64,000 nucleotides of DNA, from assembly GCA_002897695.1 (NCBI GenBank), contig BDTG01000019.1:1-64000 (forward strand), written 5' to 3'. A program made the translations under genes and the position numbers. How positions within the stretch are numbered: the first letter of the stretch is position 1; each line of letters begins with the position of its first letter. This stretch comes from a bacterium BMS3Abin14. Its GTDB lineage: Bacteria; BMS3Abin14. The notes under the pieces are model-generated. The model was not told the origin of the DNA, searched no databases, and worked only from the letters and a program-made list of their open reading frames with translations. Below, piece by piece: positions 26,270 through 34,586 of this stretch.

Positions 26270-26608
26270 TATTGACCGGGTCGTAAAAAGTCCATTGATG
26301 GCTTTTTACTCCTTTTATTCCATGCCCTCATCCCGGCCCTCTCCCGAAAGGAGATTGAGGAAGAAAGGGCAACCTTTTATTTCAGCAATCCTCATGCCAT
26401 TGGGTAAAAAAACCACTTTTTAACGAATTCAATTGGTTAGGGCATCAACCCGGGGCATAACCTCGGAGATGCGTGCAATAATTTCCCGCCGTGGGTGAAT
26501 TTGCGCACACCATATGGCTTTCTGATTTTCCAGGCCGTCATGGCAGTGGCCCAGACGATGCTGTATTTTTCCATTGACAGCGCCCCGTCGGGGAGGTCCA
26601 ATAACACC
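26270..26608. other. Intergenic region between ccmE and plsY
   Basis: About 340 bp between divergent genes, expected to hold both promoters; I see no clear -35/-10 pair. It contains the palindromic repeat at 26283-26309. The plsY frame is open to 26495, but residues before the ATG at 26609 do not resemble the family. Confidence 0.5.
26283..26309. repeat. Dispersed stem-loop element (AAAAAGTCCATTGATGG)
   Basis: GTAAAAAG and CTTTTTAC form an 8-bp stem, continued by CCA/TGG around a TTGA loop. The core AAAAAGTCCAT recurs at 46.3, 53.1 and 56.3 kb, so it belongs to a dispersed family. Confidence 0.75.
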
Positions 26609-27220
26609 ATGGGTATTGAATATGCGGCGCTTATTATCCTGAGCTATCTCATCGGTTCCATCCCCTCCGGGCTCATTGTCGCCAAGATGATGGGTGGCTC
26701 TGATCCAAGGGAGTCCGGTTCGGGGAACATCGGCGCAACGAATGTCTTGAGGACGCTTGGAAAGAAGGCGGGCGCCTACACCCTGGTCGGGGACGCGCTG
26801 AAAGGTCTCGTCCCTGTCCTGGCCGCCATGATAATCTTTCCCGGCACCCCGTTGATTATTTTTTTAGCTGCCGGCGGGGCAATCCTCGGGCATGATTTTT
26901 CGATTTTCCTGAAGTTCCACGGAGGAAAAGGGGTTGCGACCACTTTCGGCTGCATGGCCGGACTTAATCCCGGGCTGGCGGGTCTTGTTCTGGCAACCTG
27001 GATCGTGGTGGTGGCCGTAACCCGATATTCGTCAGCCGGAGCGATTGTTGCCGCCCTCCTGAGCCCGGTTTTCGCAGCGACGGTGTTCCATAACCTTCCC
27101 CTGGTCTTTTTCTGTGTGGCGGCCGCCCTGCTCCTTACTTTTCTTCACAGGGAGAACCTGAAGAGACTTTCCGACGGAACGGAGAAAAGAGTTTCTCAAT
27201 CTTTATCCTCAGAGGCGTGA
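26609..27220 (+). CDS. plsY: Glycerol-3-phosphate acyltransferase PlsY
   Basis: Transfers an acyl group from acyl phosphate to glycerol 3-phosphate, the first step of phospholipid synthesis. The 203-aa membrane protein has SYLIGSIPSGLIVAKMMG, the GSGNIGATNVLRTLGKK motif (glycerol phosphate and acyl-phosphate site) and KFHGGKGVATTFG. The start ATG 26609 has GGGGAGG 12 nt upstream and gives the normal length. Ends overlap tail-to-tail with the NYN gene by 12 bp. Confidence 0.95.
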   Translation: MGIEYAALIILSYLIGSIPSGLIVAKMMGGSDPRESGSGNIGATNVLRTLGKKAGAYTLVGDALKGLVPVLAAMIIFPGTPLIIFLAAGGAILGHDFSIFLKFHGGKGVATTFGCMAGLNPGLAGLVLATWIVVVAVTRYSSAGAIVAALLSPVFAATVFHNLPLVFFCVAAALLLTFLHRENLKRLSDGTEKRVSQSLSSEA

Positions 27221-27706
27221 CAACAAATTTTTCACTTTTCGAGCCTTCCTCTTGAGCTTCTGCCCGTAACCGCGCGAAGGGAAATCCTCGTCCTCCGGTT
27301 CCAGCCCTTTCATTCTCCTGAATTTCTCCTCTTCAATTTTTCTCCAGAACAGCTCCGGGGCCGCTGCCGGCACACCGGCGTTTTCCGCACGCCGGCAAAG
27401 TTCCCGGTCAGCTGTGATCAAAAGGTCCGCTTTCCCTTCGCTGCAAAGAGCTGCGATTACATCGTCGGCAGAACGCCCCTGTCTCGAATATATGACCGTA
27501 ACCCCCTTCACCCTGCAGCTCCGGTTATCGAGGTGACAGGAACCGGCGCCGTCGAAAACCACTGCTATGGCATGGCCCTTGCCCGACCTGTACCCGGAAA
27601 GTTCCTCGATGAGATACTCTCGGCCATTCTCCATATCCGACCTGTCCAGGACGGAAAGTTCAGGGATCCGTCTGATAATGTTGTACCCATCGACAAGAAT
27701 TCTCAT
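27209..27706 (-). CDS. NYN/YacP-type PIN-like RNase domain protein
   Basis: A 165-aa protein with a PIN-like fold: MRILVDGYNIIRR (first metal-binding Asp), AVVFDGAG, SADDVIAAL and LLITADREL (further acids), and a basic C-terminal tail (KLKRKARKVKNLLSRL). It belongs to the YacP/Rae1 group; Rae1 of Bacillus cleaves ribosome-bound mRNA. The four acidic positions appear to be present, so it may be an active endoribonuclease. ATG 27706 is used; a TTG 15 bases upstream is possible. Confidence 0.8.
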   Translation of the reverse strand: MRILVDGYNIIRRIPELSVLDRSDMENGREYLIEELSGYRSGKGHAIAVVFDGAGSCHLDNRSCRVKGVTVIYSRQGRSADDVIAALCSEGKADLLITADRELCRRAENAGVPAAAPELFWRKIEEEKFRRMKGLEPEDEDFPSRGYGQKLKRKARKVKNLLSRL

Positions 27707-27775
27707 GATGACATTTTTCAAGATCCTCTGATATCATGCTACGCTAAGACGCGCTGAGATTGGAGACATAATGCC

Positions 27776-29038
27776 ATGATTTCGATACGTTTAAAAAGCC
27801 TGATCGCCATTGGGGCGAGCTGCCTTATCCTCTGGCCCGGGCCGGCTATCTGTAGTCAAACAGGGGAAGATTTCCCCCTGAACCCCGGAAGCTGGTGGAA
27901 ATACCAGGATCAGGACGGCAACACCGATACAGTCTCCATCACCGGAACCGTCATCATCTCGGGGGTACCCTTTGTAGAGGTCATGCGAAACGGGATCAAT
28001 CCCGGTTATTTTCTTCGCACCCGTGCCGGGCTGTATCGGTTCAACGCCCTGCCCCGGGATGGACAAGCTAAACCAACAGGCGCCCCGCTTCCAACCATGG
28101 TGATCAAATTTCCCCTGGCGGTGGGGCAGACATGGTCTTCACCGTGGACTGATCCGCCTCTTTCCTTTTCGGTCATAGACGAAGATACCTTTGAAACCCC
28201 GGCCGGAAAGTTTCCACACACGTTCAAGATCGCATATCGTCCTGTTTCTGATCCAATCTACCACGGATACAGCTGGTATGCACCCGGGGTTGGATTTGTG
28301 GGCATGGAGGAAAACCGGTACCGCAGCAAGCTTATCTCGTATTCCATATCCGATCTGTTGCCTCCTGCTCCCGTAGGGAAAAAGATCGCCGACCTCCTAC
28401 CCAGGCTGGGGATAATTGCAAATCCAGAAAAAAACCCGGGGACCGCGAAAACCAAAAACATAAACAACGGCTATAGTTCCGCCGCGCGTTTCCTGATCCC
28501 AGGCCTCCTTCTGCTGATCTTCATTGCTGTCCTTACGTGGCTTATCAGGCTTAACCGAAAGATGGATATGGACAGCGACCCCATGGTCCTGAGAGGGGAA
28601 CTCGCTCTTGCCTCGGCAATGGTCCGGGAGGGCCTCTACGCCGATGCAGCCGACATCCTTCAACGCCAGGCCGTCAAGAACCCCCAATGGCCGGATGTGG
28701 CCGCTCTTCTGGGCCAGGCATACACTCAAATGGGACGTTACGAGGACGCCTGCCTTGAGCTCAAAAGAGCGCTTACTTTAAACCCCCACCTGGCCTCGGC
28801 CCGCCTTGATCTGGCCCAGGTTTACCTGGCCAACGACGAACCTTCCAGGGCGCTTGAGGAGCTGGATGCAGTTCTCGCGAAGAATCCCGGTTTTGCCGAT
28901 GTCCTGGTTAAACGGAGCCGGGCCTACCTGGCTCTGGGCAATACCGAACATGCCGAGGCGGACGCCCGTGAGGCGCTTGATATAAACTCCTCCTTCACTG
29001 ATGCCCGGGAGCTCCTGGAGGAGATTCTCTCTTCCTGA
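27776..29038 (+). CDS. Exported-domain plus cytoplasmic TPR protein
   Basis: A 420-aa protein with an unusual order: signal peptide or first helix (LIAIGASCLILWPGPAIC), an extracytoplasmic beta-rich domain (residues ~30-205, GSWWKYQDQDGNTDTV and SWYAPGVGFVGMEE), a membrane helix (FLIPGLLLLIFIAVLTWLI, ~235-255) and a C-terminal TPR domain of about four repeats predicted in the cytoplasm. The outer domain resembles uncharacterised domains whose proteins carry a SWYAPGVGxV signature. This could transmit an envelope signal to a cytoplasmic TPR partner (inference). Confidence 0.7.
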   Translation: MISIRLKSLIAIGASCLILWPGPAICSQTGEDFPLNPGSWWKYQDQDGNTDTVSITGTVIISGVPFVEVMRNGINPGYFLRTRAGLYRFNALPRDGQAKPTGAPLPTMVIKFPLAVGQTWSSPWTDPPLSFSVIDEDTFETPAGKFPHTFKIAYRPVSDPIYHGYSWYAPGVGFVGMEENRYRSKLISYSISDLLPPAPVGKKIADLLPRLGIIANPEKNPGTAKTKNINNGYSSAARFLIPGLLLLIFIAVLTWLIRLNRKMDMDSDPMVLRGELALASAMVREGLYADAADILQRQAVKNPQWPDVAALLGQAYTQMGRYEDACLELKRALTLNPHLASARLDLAQVYLANDEPSRALEELDAVLAKNPGFADVLVKRSRAYLALGNTEHAEADAREALDINSSFTDARELLEEILSS

Positions 29039-29486
29039 TCCTGTCCATTCCATACTTGTTGGTTCATCCGGATAATGCATCCCTTGTTACATTAACACCA
29101 ATGCATCTCACGCCCGTTCATCACGCAGTTGCGTGACTCACTCAAGTCGCCAAGCTCGCAAAGGAAGATCAAAAGCCTTTTTAACACAGCTTGTCCTGAG
29201 CCTGCCGAAGGCAGGATATGATATATACTCCTCATCTAATCTCTCCCATGGGAGAGAGATTTCCCCGAAATCAGCTGTTTGATCATTGCGACTCGTAATC
29301 AAAGTTCACTTTCATCCCGATCGGCAAGGCTCAAACAGCTTCGGTGAGGAGCATATACATGGACAAGATTTTGCACTTCTTGGCGTCCTTTGCGTCTTTA
29401 GCAAGTCGAGTTTCCGGTGCGCCGAGCGAGCGTGAGAAAACAGGTTCCACATCCGGGCACCCGTTTCAAGGAGGATTCATTTTTTT
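29039..29486. repeat. Intergenic region with dispersed repeat fragments
   Basis: No gene in about 450 bp. It holds CTTGTCCTGAGCCTGCCGAAG (29188-29208 region), a fragment of a repeat I have seen in many bacterial genomes; a perfect palindrome TCTCTCCCATGGGAGAGA (29240-29257); and GGCGTCCTTTGCGTCTTTAGC near 29380, related to the TTTGCG patches at 19.0 kb. Confidence 0.6.
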
Positions 29487-30230
29487 TCAGTATACCTCCG
29501 GCCTTCTCAGGGACAGGACCGGGAACCGTTCACGAGCCTCTGATACTGCAAGAGTATCAACCGTGCCCGAGACCGTCCCCTCCTCGCTGCCCATCCTGGC
29601 CACCACTCCGCCCATGGGACCAGCCATGAGGCTATGCCCCCCGAGGACCAGCCCTTTTTCATCGTCTCCGCATGAGTTGGCAGCTGCGATAAAGAGCTGA
29701 TTCTCCATTGCCCGCACCCGGACCAGGTCTGTAAAGTGGCCGATGCGCACCTCAGGCCATTGTGCCGAGACCAGAATCAACTGGGCGCCGGCGAGACAGA
29801 GTTTTCTGGCCATCTCCGGAAACCGGAGGTCAAAACAGGTCAGAAGGCCGACAATTATTGCGTTCCAGGAAAATGTGACGGTATCTCCGCCGGGGACGAA
29901 AAAATGATCCTCATCCCCCAGGGGGAAAAGGTGGACTTTGCCATATGATCCCCTCGGTTCCCCTTTTTCGTCTACAAAGACGAGGGAGTTAAGGATGCCG
30001 TCTTCTCCCTTTTCAGGGATGGACCCGACAATGGCCAAAGACCGGCCGGCCGCCGTGGCGCACATCCACTCTATTACCCGGGGCGCCTCGTCGGCCATGC
30101 CGGCGAGGTCCTTGTGGTAAAAACCTGACGGAAACATCTCCGGCAGCAGGATGATATCTCCCGGACCTGAATCGGTCATGTCCATAAGACGCTCAACAAT
30201 CCCAAGGTTTTCATCGATTCGACCGGGCAA
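29487..30230 (-). CDS. Carbon-nitrogen hydrolase (nitrilase superfamily, omega-amidase-like)
   Basis: Has the Glu-Lys-Cys triad: LLPEMFPSGF (Glu), YGKVHLFP (Lys) and GLLTCFDLRFPE (Cys). The last resembles the CYDxRFPE motif of omega-amidase/YafV-type enzymes, which hydrolyse alpha-ketoglutaramate or related amides. Visible length from the TTG at 30230 is 247 aa, but homology appears to extend ten codons upstream (KIHLLQYKV before LPGRIDENL), where the expected start position is TTC (30258-30260). Start uncertain; the protein is otherwise intact. Confidence 0.85.
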   Translation of the reverse strand: MPGRIDENLGIVERLMDMTDSGPGDIILLPEMFPSGFYHKDLAGMADEAPRVIEWMCATAAGRSLAIVGSIPEKGEDGILNSLVFVDEKGEPRGSYGKVHLFPLGDEDHFFVPGGDTVTFSWNAIIVGLLTCFDLRFPEMARKLCLAGAQLILVSAQWPEVRIGHFTDLVRVRAMENQLFIAAANSCGDDEKGLVLGGHSLMAGPMGGVVARMGSEEGTVSGTVDTLAVSEARERFPVLSLRRPEVY

Positions 30231-30302
30231 AACCTTATATTGCAGCAGGTGAATTTTGAAACTGCCGATAGCTTACCCCCTTTTATTACGAATCAACCCG
30301 CT

Positions 30303-30324
30303 GACGACTTCGTAGGAAGTCATC
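30303..30324. repeat. Short stem-loop (GACGACTT/AAGTCATC)
   Basis: An 8-bp stem with one G-T pair and a 6-nt loop, between the nitrilase and corA genes. Related to the hairpin at 31528-31553 and possibly to the AAGTCCATCAA family. Confidence 0.5.
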
Positions 30325-30347
30325 GACTTTAACCGGCTATTCGATAC

Positions 30348-31457
30348 CTAATTGCCTCCCAGCCAGCCCTTTTTTCGGAAAAAGCCGAGGAGGGCTACTA
30401 CCATGAGGACCATAATCCCCCAGACGGCAGGGTAGCCCCAACGCCAGTTCAGTTCCGGCATGTTGAATGGTGAGATCTTCGTGTTGAAATTCATCCCGTA
30501 GACGCCGACTATAAAGGTCAAAGGGATAAAGATCGTGGCGATTACGGTAAGGACCTTCATGATCTCGTTCATCCTGTTGCTTACCGATGACAGGTAGAAG
30601 TCCATAAGGCTCGAAACGATGTCCCGATGAGTTTCCGCCATGTCGATAATCTGGATCGTATGATCATAACAGTCCCTCAGATAGACCCGGGTTTCTTTGG
30701 AAACCACTGGGTTTCCCTCGCGGAGCAGGGCGTTGATGGCCTCCCTCAGTGGCCAAACGGCCCTTCTGACAAATAGCAGGTCATTCTTCATGGTATGAAT
30801 ATGACTGACGATGTCATGGGTGGGATTATCCAGGATCGCATTCTGCGCATCTTCCAGTTCCTCATCAAACCACTCAAGCAGGGGGAAGTAAGCGTCAATC
30901 ACCGCGTCAAGGAGAGCGTATGCCAGGTAGTCTGCACCGGCCTCCCGGATTCGCCCTTTTCCTCTTCTGATCCTATCCCTTACCGGTTCCAGACAGTCGC
31001 CTGGACGTTCCTGAAATGTGACAAGAAATCCCTGGCCAAGAAACAAGCTGAGTTGTTCCCTGTTCAATACTCCGTTCTCACGAGAGAGCATCTGGACCAC
31101 AATGAAAAGATTATCCCCATACTCCTCAACCTTGGCCCTCTGATGGGCATGGACCACATCCTCGAGGACAAGGCTGTGAATATGAAACAGGCCGGCCAGG
31201 TGGTTCAGGGTTTTTAAATCTCCCAATCCGTCGACATTAACCCATGTAACGGTTGGTCTTTCCGCCAGCGTTTCGAGTTCATGAACATTCTTGACGGTTC
31301 TTTCGATCAGGGTTTCCCCATCGTATTCCACCAGAGTTATTTTAGGGAAGCTGGCCTCGGGATCGATTTCCATGGTCCCCGGAGGTGCACCTGGAACCGT
31401 CCCCCGTCTGAACAGCCTTTTTCGTCCTCCCCCGCGAGTGGTCTTTTTACCTGTCAT
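30348..31457 (-). CDS. corA: CorA-type Mg2+/Co2+ transporter
   Basis: A 369-aa protein with a large N-terminal cytoplasmic domain (WVNVDGLGDLKTLNHLAGLF, LEDVVHAHQRAKVEEYGD) and two C-terminal helices separated by the YGMNF signature (VIATIFIPLTFIVGVYGMNF). It forms a pentameric channel for Mg2+. The start ATG 31457 has GGGGA upstream; the reading frame is open upstream but runs through a repeat element. No Mg-responsive leader is visible. Confidence 0.94.
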   Translation of the reverse strand: MTGKKTTRGGGRKRLFRRGTVPGAPPGTMEIDPEASFPKITLVEYDGETLIERTVKNVHELETLAERPTVTWVNVDGLGDLKTLNHLAGLFHIHSLVLEDVVHAHQRAKVEEYGDNLFIVVQMLSRENGVLNREQLSLFLGQGFLVTFQERPGDCLEPVRDRIRRGKGRIREAGADYLAYALLDAVIDAYFPLLEWFDEELEDAQNAILDNPTHDIVSHIHTMKNDLLFVRRAVWPLREAINALLREGNPVVSKETRVYLRDCYDHTIQIIDMAETHRDIVSSLMDFYLSSVSNRMNEIMKVLTVIATIFIPLTFIVGVYGMNFNTKISPFNMPELNWRWGYPAVWGIMVLMVVALLGFFRKKGWLGGN

Positions 31458-31527
31458 AAGTCGGTCCCCTTTTGTGTTCCAATGCCATCTACGGGCGCTC
31501 AACGAAACTTTTTTCATCATATCACAA

Positions 31528-31572
31528 TTGATGACTTCACAAAAAGTCATCAATGCGCCCGTTGGAGGGCGC
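31528..31572. repeat. Double stem-loop element (TTGATGACTT..., GCGCCC...)
   Basis: TTGATGACTT and AAGTCATCAA form a perfect 10-bp stem, directly followed by GCGCCC/GGGCGC. The first arm followed by GCGCCCG matches the layout of the copy at 46267-46295 (stem, then GCGTCCG), which supports one element family. Confidence 0.75.
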
Positions 31573-31681
31573 CTAAATCAACAGCTTGCAACCTCATAAC
31601 CAGGCTTCAACATTTGACTAAAGGGACCCTCATGGGATATTGCTCCACATTGTTTTTATTCAAACCTCTTTATTCAAACCC

Positions 31682-31710
31682 TTGATGAGAGATATGTGAA
31701 TCTGTATAAT
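31682..31710 (+). promoter_or_regulatory. Predicted sigma-70-type promoter for the DUF3426 gene
   Basis: TTGATG at 31682-31687, a 17-bp spacer and a perfect TATAAT at 31705-31710, giving a transcription start near 31717 and a leader of about 47 nt. A TTTATTCAAACC direct repeat lies immediately upstream. Confidence 0.6.
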
Positions 31711-31763
31711 GCACCCTTGCAGAAAACACGGGTTATTTTTAGGTAAAATCCCAGGGGGTAAAT

Positions 31764-32969
31764 TTGATCGTCCAATGCGACAAATGCCGGACAAAGTATC
31801 GTATCGCCGACGAGAAGGTCACGGGTAAGGGCGTAAAGGTACGGTGCGCCAAGTGCGGAAATGTCTTTATTGTTAAACCGCCAGTCCCGCCCGAGCCTGC
31901 TCCCTCGCCCACCCCCCTGGACTCGCCCGCCCCCCCTCACGAAACCATGAAGATACCATCTCAACCCGAAGGACCAGCAGAACCACCCAGTGACGATACA
32001 GCTTCCACTTCCAAACCGCCGCCCGGATCCCATGGTTTTCAACCATTTGCGCCGTCGCCGGGGGGCCTGGGTGATCTGGCGACTCATCCCTTGCCGGAAT
32101 CGTCGTTCGAGAACCCGGTGTTTTCCGATGAGCCGCTGGGTCGAACGGATGACGCCTTCTCCCAAGCTGACCAGGGTTCCACAACCGGATTACCCGCATC
32201 CGACACATTGACCGATTCACCCGCCGACGGGGCGCTGGATTGGGGCAACATACCACTGGGTTCCGAGGACGGCCAGGATGGCGGGGGGCCAGAGGTGGAT
32301 TTGGCCCCGCCCCCTGCCCCCTCACCGGATTCCGACCCTTTTGCGCCCCCGGTTCAGGCGCCTTCACCGGACCCCGATGTCCCTCCCCGAGGGTTTGAGA
32401 CCGAAGCCACCAGAGTGGAGTCGCGCCAGGTCGCCGCACAACCAGAAAAAAAGGGCGGCAAGGGGCTTGTCCTTTTTCTGGTTCTCGTCCTCCTGGGCGC
32501 GGGTGGATATTTTGCCCGGCCGAAGATAATTCCGCTGATAGAACGGATTACAGGTCGGGTTTCAGCGGAAAAACCCGGGATACTGACGGTGAAGGATTCC
32601 AGGTTCGGTTCCATCAAGCGATCCGACGGCATCACGCTTGTCACCGTCCGGGGAGTGGTCATGAACAACACCGGTAAAAAACAGGGGATGATACGGATTG
32701 TGGGGCAATTCAAGGGGGCGGATGGGGGGATACTCGCTGAATCGGCCTCATTTTGCGGCAACATCCTTTCCGATGAAGATCTGAACCTGATGCCGATGGG
32801 GAAAATCCGATCAGCGCTTCAAAACGAACTGGGCCAGAGCCTGAGCAACGCAGCCGTCGCGTCCGGAAAATCGGTGCCTTTTCTTCTGATCCTGGAAAAT
32901 CCGTCTGTAGGTAAGATCAGGGAGGTTACCTTCACGGTCAAAAGTGACCTGGGCAGGAACAAGGGATAG
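31764..32969 (+). CDS. MJ0042-type zinc-finger plus DUF3426 membrane protein
   Basis: A 401-aa protein that opens with a zinc ribbon (MIVQCDKCRTKYRIADEKV ... VRCAKCGNVF), followed by a long Pro/Ala/Asp-rich linker (~40-205), one membrane helix (GLVLFLVLVLLGAGGYFA) and a C-terminal DUF3426 domain outside (RGVVMNNTGKKQGMIRIVGQ, EDLNLMPMGKIRSAL). The family is common in proteobacteria; function unknown. The start is TTG with AGGGGG about 8 nt upstream, consistent with the promoter at 31682. Confidence 0.85.
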   Translation: MIVQCDKCRTKYRIADEKVTGKGVKVRCAKCGNVFIVKPPVPPEPAPSPTPLDSPAPPHETMKIPSQPEGPAEPPSDDTASTSKPPPGSHGFQPFAPSPGGLGDLATHPLPESSFENPVFSDEPLGRTDDAFSQADQGSTTGLPASDTLTDSPADGALDWGNIPLGSEDGQDGGGPEVDLAPPPAPSPDSDPFAPPVQAPSPDPDVPPRGFETEATRVESRQVAAQPEKKGGKGLVLFLVLVLLGAGGYFARPKIIPLIERITGRVSAEKPGILTVKDSRFGSIKRSDGITLVTVRGVVMNNTGKKQGMIRIVGQFKGADGGILAESASFCGNILSDEDLNLMPMGKIRSALQNELGQSLSNAAVASGKSVPFLLILENPSVGKIREVTFTVKSDLGRNKG

Positions 32970-33042
32970 CAGTCTCGATTATCAGAGGTCTTCTTTCCGG
33001 CCTTATCATCAGCGGCAAAAAGCTTCTACCGTTCACCCTTCA

Positions 33043-33582
33043 TCATCGATCACCTCCCTGAGAGTACCTCCTCACCTCAAAACGAAAAAGATCCACCGGG
33101 TCTCCGGACCCGACCCCTGCCTTCCTCATGGCAATATTTACCTGCTCCTCAGCGGTGTCGATGCCCGGAAGATCCGGCAGGAGAACCCCGGACCTGTTCC
33201 CGCTTCTAACGATCACCCCATATTTACCGGGATCGAGATCCGACATGTCCCCGATTGGCTCAGGTGAGGTAAGGACATCGACTGAGACGGCAAGTTGATC
33301 CAGTTCATCGGGGGTAACGGGCGGAAAGCGCGGATCTCTCGTGGCGGCGCTGACGGCATTTTCGATTATCTCCTCAGCAACGCAGGCAGTGACGGGCTGA
33401 AGGGTCCCGATGCAACCTCTCAGCCGGCCGGACTTCTTGATGCTTACAAAAACACCCGCCCTGCCCTGGACCTCGAGGTCTTCAGGGGGAGCCGGCTTTT
33501 CCCCATCCCTGACATACTTCTCGATAGTCTCCCAAGCCAGGCCCACCAGAGTCCGAACGTCATTTTTCCCTTCCGCCGACAC
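33043..33582 (-). CDS. AMMECR1 domain protein
   Basis: A 179-aa AMMECR1-family protein, identified by [23 protein letters not shown] (the conserved LRGCIG motif), [17 protein letters not shown] and the [20 protein letters not shown] region. In many anaerobes AMMECR1 is encoded with a Memo protein and a radical SAM enzyme; neither lies beside it here. Function is unknown. GTG start overlaps the stop of the upstream polyprenyl synthase gene (TAGTG). Confidence 0.9.
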   Translation of the reverse strand: MSAEGKNDVRTLVGLAWETIEKYVRDGEKPAPPEDLEVQGRAGVFVSIKKSGRLRGCIGTLQPVTACVAEEIIENAVSAATRDPRFPPVTPDELDQLAVSVDVLTSPEPIGDMSDLDPGKYGVIVRSGNRSGVLLPDLPGIDTAEEQVNIAMRKAGVGSGDPVDLFRFEVRRYSQGGDR

Positions 33583-34583
33583 TACGTTCTCCTGCGGGTT
33601 ACATAGCCGACGAGGCCTGCGAGGGAATCCAGGATGGCCCCATCGGGAAGTTTTCTCAGCTCTTCGACAGCCTTTCGCGAGTAATCCTCGGCCATACCCT
33701 GTGTCCTGTTGATTATATCTCGATCTTCCATCATGGATAGTATCCGGTGAAAATCATCCGGGTCGGGGTTTTCACTGAGAAAAACATCCGAGACCATTTT
33801 TCTGGCTTCACCCTTCAGGGTATCCATGAGCAGGATAGCTGGAAGCGTCACCTTGCCCTCCAGAAAATCCTTTCCGATGACCTTCCCGAGATCTCCCAAC
33901 TCGGCTGTATAGTCCAGCAGGTCGTCAATAATCTGAAAACTGAATCCAAGGTGCGTACCGAAACGGCGAAGGGACCGGACGGCCTCGTCTCCAAAACCCG
34001 CCAGGATGCCGGCCGACGCACAGGTAGCCGAGATAAGGCTGGCAGTCTTGCCCTCTATGACCTGGAAGTATTCCTCCGTACTCGTTGCGGGGGAAAATGA
34101 GCGGAGTAGTTGAAGAACCTCCCCGCGCGCCATGGCCGTGGTGGCCGTTGAGATTTCCCTCAGGATACTAATATGTCCGATTTCGGACAGAAGGGAAAAG
34201 GCACGGGAATAGAGGTAATCTCCGGACAGGACACTGGGCTCCGCCCCCCATAACTGGTAGGCGACCCGGTTTCCACGCCGTACATCCGATTGATCAACGA
34301 TGTCATCGTGAAGCAGGGTAGCCGTATGGATGAACTCAACCGAAACGGCCAGCCGGAAGATATCCTCCTCGGAGGCCGTATCGCTAAACGAGGAAATAAG
34401 GATGGCCAGAAGAGGCCGGAAACGTTTTCCCCCACTATCCAGCAGATGTTCGAAGATCCTGTCAATGACCCCGACATCCGTCCTGAGATAGCGCCGAAAA
34501 TAATCGTCCAGCGATTCGTACAGATGGTCAACCGGCTCCTTAATGGCTTCAAGGGACACCCTGTGCCCATCGCTTTCGGCCAT
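33582..34583 (-). CDS. trans-Polyprenyl diphosphate synthase (octaprenyl/IspB type)
   Basis: Extends farnesyl diphosphate with isopentenyl units to make the quinone side chain. The 333-aa all-helical enzyme has the first Asp-rich motif in [18 protein letters not shown] and the second in [28 protein letters not shown] binds isopentenyl diphosphate. The small residues before the first motif suggest a long product. It starts 3 bp after the NfnB-like stop, so it may be cotranscribed. Confidence 0.92.
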   Translation of the reverse strand: MAESDGHRVSLEAIKEPVDHLYESLDDYFRRYLRTDVGVIDRIFEHLLDSGGKRFRPLLAILISSFSDTASEEDIFRLAVSVEFIHTATLLHDDIVDQSDVRRGNRVAYQLWGAEPSVLSGDYLYSRAFSLLSEIGHISILREISTATTAMARGEVLQLLRSFSPATSTEEYFQVIEGKTASLISATCASAGILAGFGDEAVRSLRRFGTHLGFSFQIIDDLLDYTAELGDLGKVIGKDFLEGKVTLPAILLMDTLKGEARKMVSDVFLSENPDPDDFHRILSMMEDRDIINRTQGMAEDYSRKAVEELRKLPDGAILDSLAGLVGYVTRRRT

Positions 34584-34586
34584 TAT

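Larger units (their letters stand above)
31458..31763. other. Intergenic region between corA and the DUF3426 gene
   Basis: About 300 bp between divergent genes. It holds the stem-loop pair at 31528-31572, a direct repeat of TTTATTCAAACC (31655-31681) and a good promoter for the rightward gene (31682-31710). Confidence 0.6.
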
